A stretch of DNA of 17,873 bases, taken from the NCBI GenBank assembly GCA_018664265.1, contig JABJOR010000363.1, forward strand, positions 1 to 17,873, given 5' to 3'. The position numbers were made by a program, and so were the translations under genes. The number at the start of each line of letters is the position of its first letter. Within the stretch, counting starts at the first letter, position 1. The notes beneath the pieces were generated by a model, which was not told the origin of the DNA, did not search any database, and saw nothing but the letters and a program-made list of their open reading frames with translations. Shown here one piece after another: positions 16,706 to 17,873 of this stretch. The stretch is from Rhodospirillales bacterium. Lineage in GTDB: Bacteria > Pseudomonadota > Alphaproteobacteria > Rhodospirillales > Casp-alpha2.

Positions 16706-17873
16706 ATGATTATGTTTGATGCTTTTATCTGTGATGCTATTCGTACTCCCATCGGTCGCTTTGGTGGTGGCTTATCCTCGGTCCGTGCCGATGACTTAGG
16801 TGCTATTCCGCTTCGCGCGCTGATGGAGCGAAATGCAGATGTGGATTGGAGCGCTGTTGATGATGTGATTTTTGGTTGTGCCAATCAGGCGGGAGAAGAC
16901 AACCGTAATGTTGCAAGGATGTCGAGCTTGCTGGCGGGGCTTCCTGAAAGTGTCCCCGGTGCAACTATCAATCGCCTGTGCGGATCTGGTCTGGATGCAG
17001 TAGGTACAGCGTCGCGTTCTATTAAATCAGGCGAAACACAGTTGATGATAGCAGGCGGTGTGGAGAGCATGTCGCGCGCGCCATTTGTCATGCCAAAGGC
17101 CTCCAGTGCTTTTTCACGCAACGCAGAAATTTATGACACCACCATCGGTTGGCGCTTTGTTAACAAGATGATGAAATCCCAGTACGGTGTAGATTCCATG
17201 CCGGAAACCGGAGAAAACGTTGCAGAAGATTTTGATATCTCCCGTGAAGATCAGGATGCTTTTGCGGCGCTGTCTCAATCTCGGTGTGCTGCGGCGCAAG
17301 CGGCTGGTGTGTTTGCTGATGAAATCGTTCCGGTAAGTATTCCACAGCGTAAAGGTGATCCACTGGTCATTGGCACCGATGAGCACCCCCGCGCAGAATC
17401 AACTCTGGAAAAATTGGCAAAGCTGCCAACGCCGTTTCGTGATGGCGGCAGCGTTACCGCAGGCAATGCATCCGGTGTGAATGATGGTGCGTGCGCGCTT
17501 GTAATGGCATCAGAAGAAGCTGCCAATCTGCACGGATTAACCCCGAAAGCCCGTGTTGTTGCTATGGCAACGGCGGGGGTTGCGCCGCGTATTATGGGCT
17601 TTGGTCCGGCTCCGGCTATGAAGAAAGTTTTGGCGAAAACAGGCTTAAGTCTGGACGCCATGGATGTGATTGAGCTGAATGAAGCCTTCGCAGCTCAGGC
17701 CCTTGCCGTGACCCGCGATCTTGGCCTTGCCGATGATGACGCGCGTGTGAATCCCAACGGTGGTGCCATAGCCCTTGGCCATCCACTGGGTATGAGCGGC
17801 GCACGTCTGGCAACAACTGCTATGTACCAGTTACAACGAAATGGCGGCAGGTATGCGTTGTGTTCCATGTGTA
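16706..17873 (+). CDS. pcaF: Acetyl-CoA acyltransferase, PcaF/PaaJ-like 3-oxoadipyl-CoA thiolase, cut by right edge
   Basis: The frame is open for 389 codons to the right edge; thiolases of this kind have about 400 residues, so only about a dozen are missing. The start is ATG 16706 or 16712 (MIMFDAFICDAIRTPIG); a weak GAAAG precedes it. Nucleophile Cys92 sits in NRLCGSGLDA, His359 in the NGGAIALGHPLGMSGAR block, and the second catalytic cysteine, Cys389, is the last complete codon. QAGEDNRNVARM, TTIGWRFVN and DSMPETGENVAEDF are characteristic of the 3-oxoadipyl-CoA thiolase branch (PcaF, PaaJ), which splits 3-oxoadipyl-CoA to succinyl-CoA and acetyl-CoA. It follows the aminotransferase by 10 bases in the same operon and would perform the final cleavage. 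A broader 3-oxoacyl-CoA specificity is possible. Confidence 0.95.
   Translation, partial: MIMFDAFICDAIRTPIGRFGGGLSSVRADDLGAIPLRALMERNADVDWSAVDDVIFGCANQAGEDNRNVARMSSLLAGLPESVPGATINRLCGSGLDAVGTASRSIKSGETQLMIAGGVESMSRAPFVMPKASSAFSRNAEIYDTTIGWRFVNKMMKSQYGVDSMPETGENVAEDFDISREDQDAFAALSQSRCAAAQAAGVFADEIVPVSIPQRKGDPLVIGTDEHPRAESTLEKLAKLPTPFRDGGSVTAGNASGVNDGACALVMASEEAANLHGLTPKARVVAMATAGVAPRIMGFGPAPAMKKVLAKTGLSLDAMDVIELNEAFAAQALAVTRDLGLADDDARVNPNGGAIALGHPLGMSGARLATTAMYQLQRNGGRYALCSMC

Noticed and set aside
13992..17873. Ordinary aromatic degradation (pcaIJF) operon
   Set aside because: No ring-cleavage, lactonising or hydrolase pca genes are present, and an aminotransferase and aminomutase-like gene are interleaved, so the 3-oxo acid is more likely made from an amino acid.

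Overview
The window comes from a Gram-negative bacterium. It has periplasmic binding proteins with signal peptides, a tripartite tricarboxylate transporter (TTT), a YgiQ-type radical SAM protein and a PcaIJ/PcaF-type acyl-CoA module. Composition is balanced rather than GC-rich. This gene mix is common in proteobacteria, and a marine-type alphaproteobacterium would fit, but that is inference and I assign no genus. I see no mobile element, CRISPR array, tRNA or rRNA. Coding density is very high: the longest gene-free stretch is 194 bases (2650-2843), so there is no gap over 300 bases.

Layout from left to right. (1) 1-2649, minus strand: a large CHASE-PAS-histidine kinase-receiver-receiver hybrid sensor whose 3' end lies beyond the left edge. 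(2) 2844-4901, plus strand, divergent from it: a YgiQ-family radical SAM protein of unknown function. (3) 4898-7968, minus strand: a tctC-tctB-tctA solute uptake operon with a strong intrinsic terminator between tctC and tctB. (4) 8141-11266, plus strand, divergent from tctC: a compact operon of OmpR-type response regulator, TctE-type sensor kinase and secreted solute-binding protein, probably the sensing and regulatory unit for the transporter. (5) 11317-12222: a LysR-type regulator of the GcvA-like kind. (6) 12340 to the right edge, plus strand: a tight operon of a KamA-like (2,3-aminomutase family) radical SAM protein, CoA-transferase subunits A and B, a class III PLP aminotransferase of the glutamate-semialdehyde/beta-amino-acid type, and a PcaF/PaaJ-type thiolase cut by the right edge.

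The most interesting part is region 6. Read as chemistry it forms a complete route: an alpha-amino acid is isomerised to a beta-amino acid (aminomutase), the beta-amino group is removed to give a 3-oxo acid (aminotransferase), CoA is attached (CoA-transferase), and the 3-oxoacyl-CoA is split to acetyl-CoA plus a shortened acyl-CoA (thiolase). The aminomutase keeps the iron-sulfur cysteines, the PLP lysine and the carboxylate-binding arginine of lysine 2,3-aminomutase. It lacks both aspartates that hold the lysine side-chain amino group, so lysine is probably not the substrate. The CoA-transferase and thiolase most resemble 3-oxoadipate enzymes. A C6 diacid amino acid such as 2-aminoadipate (giving 3-oxoadipate, then succinyl-CoA plus acetyl-CoA) is therefore a specific testable hypothesis; glutamate and others remain possible. 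All similarity statements come from recognising family motifs by eye; no database search was run.
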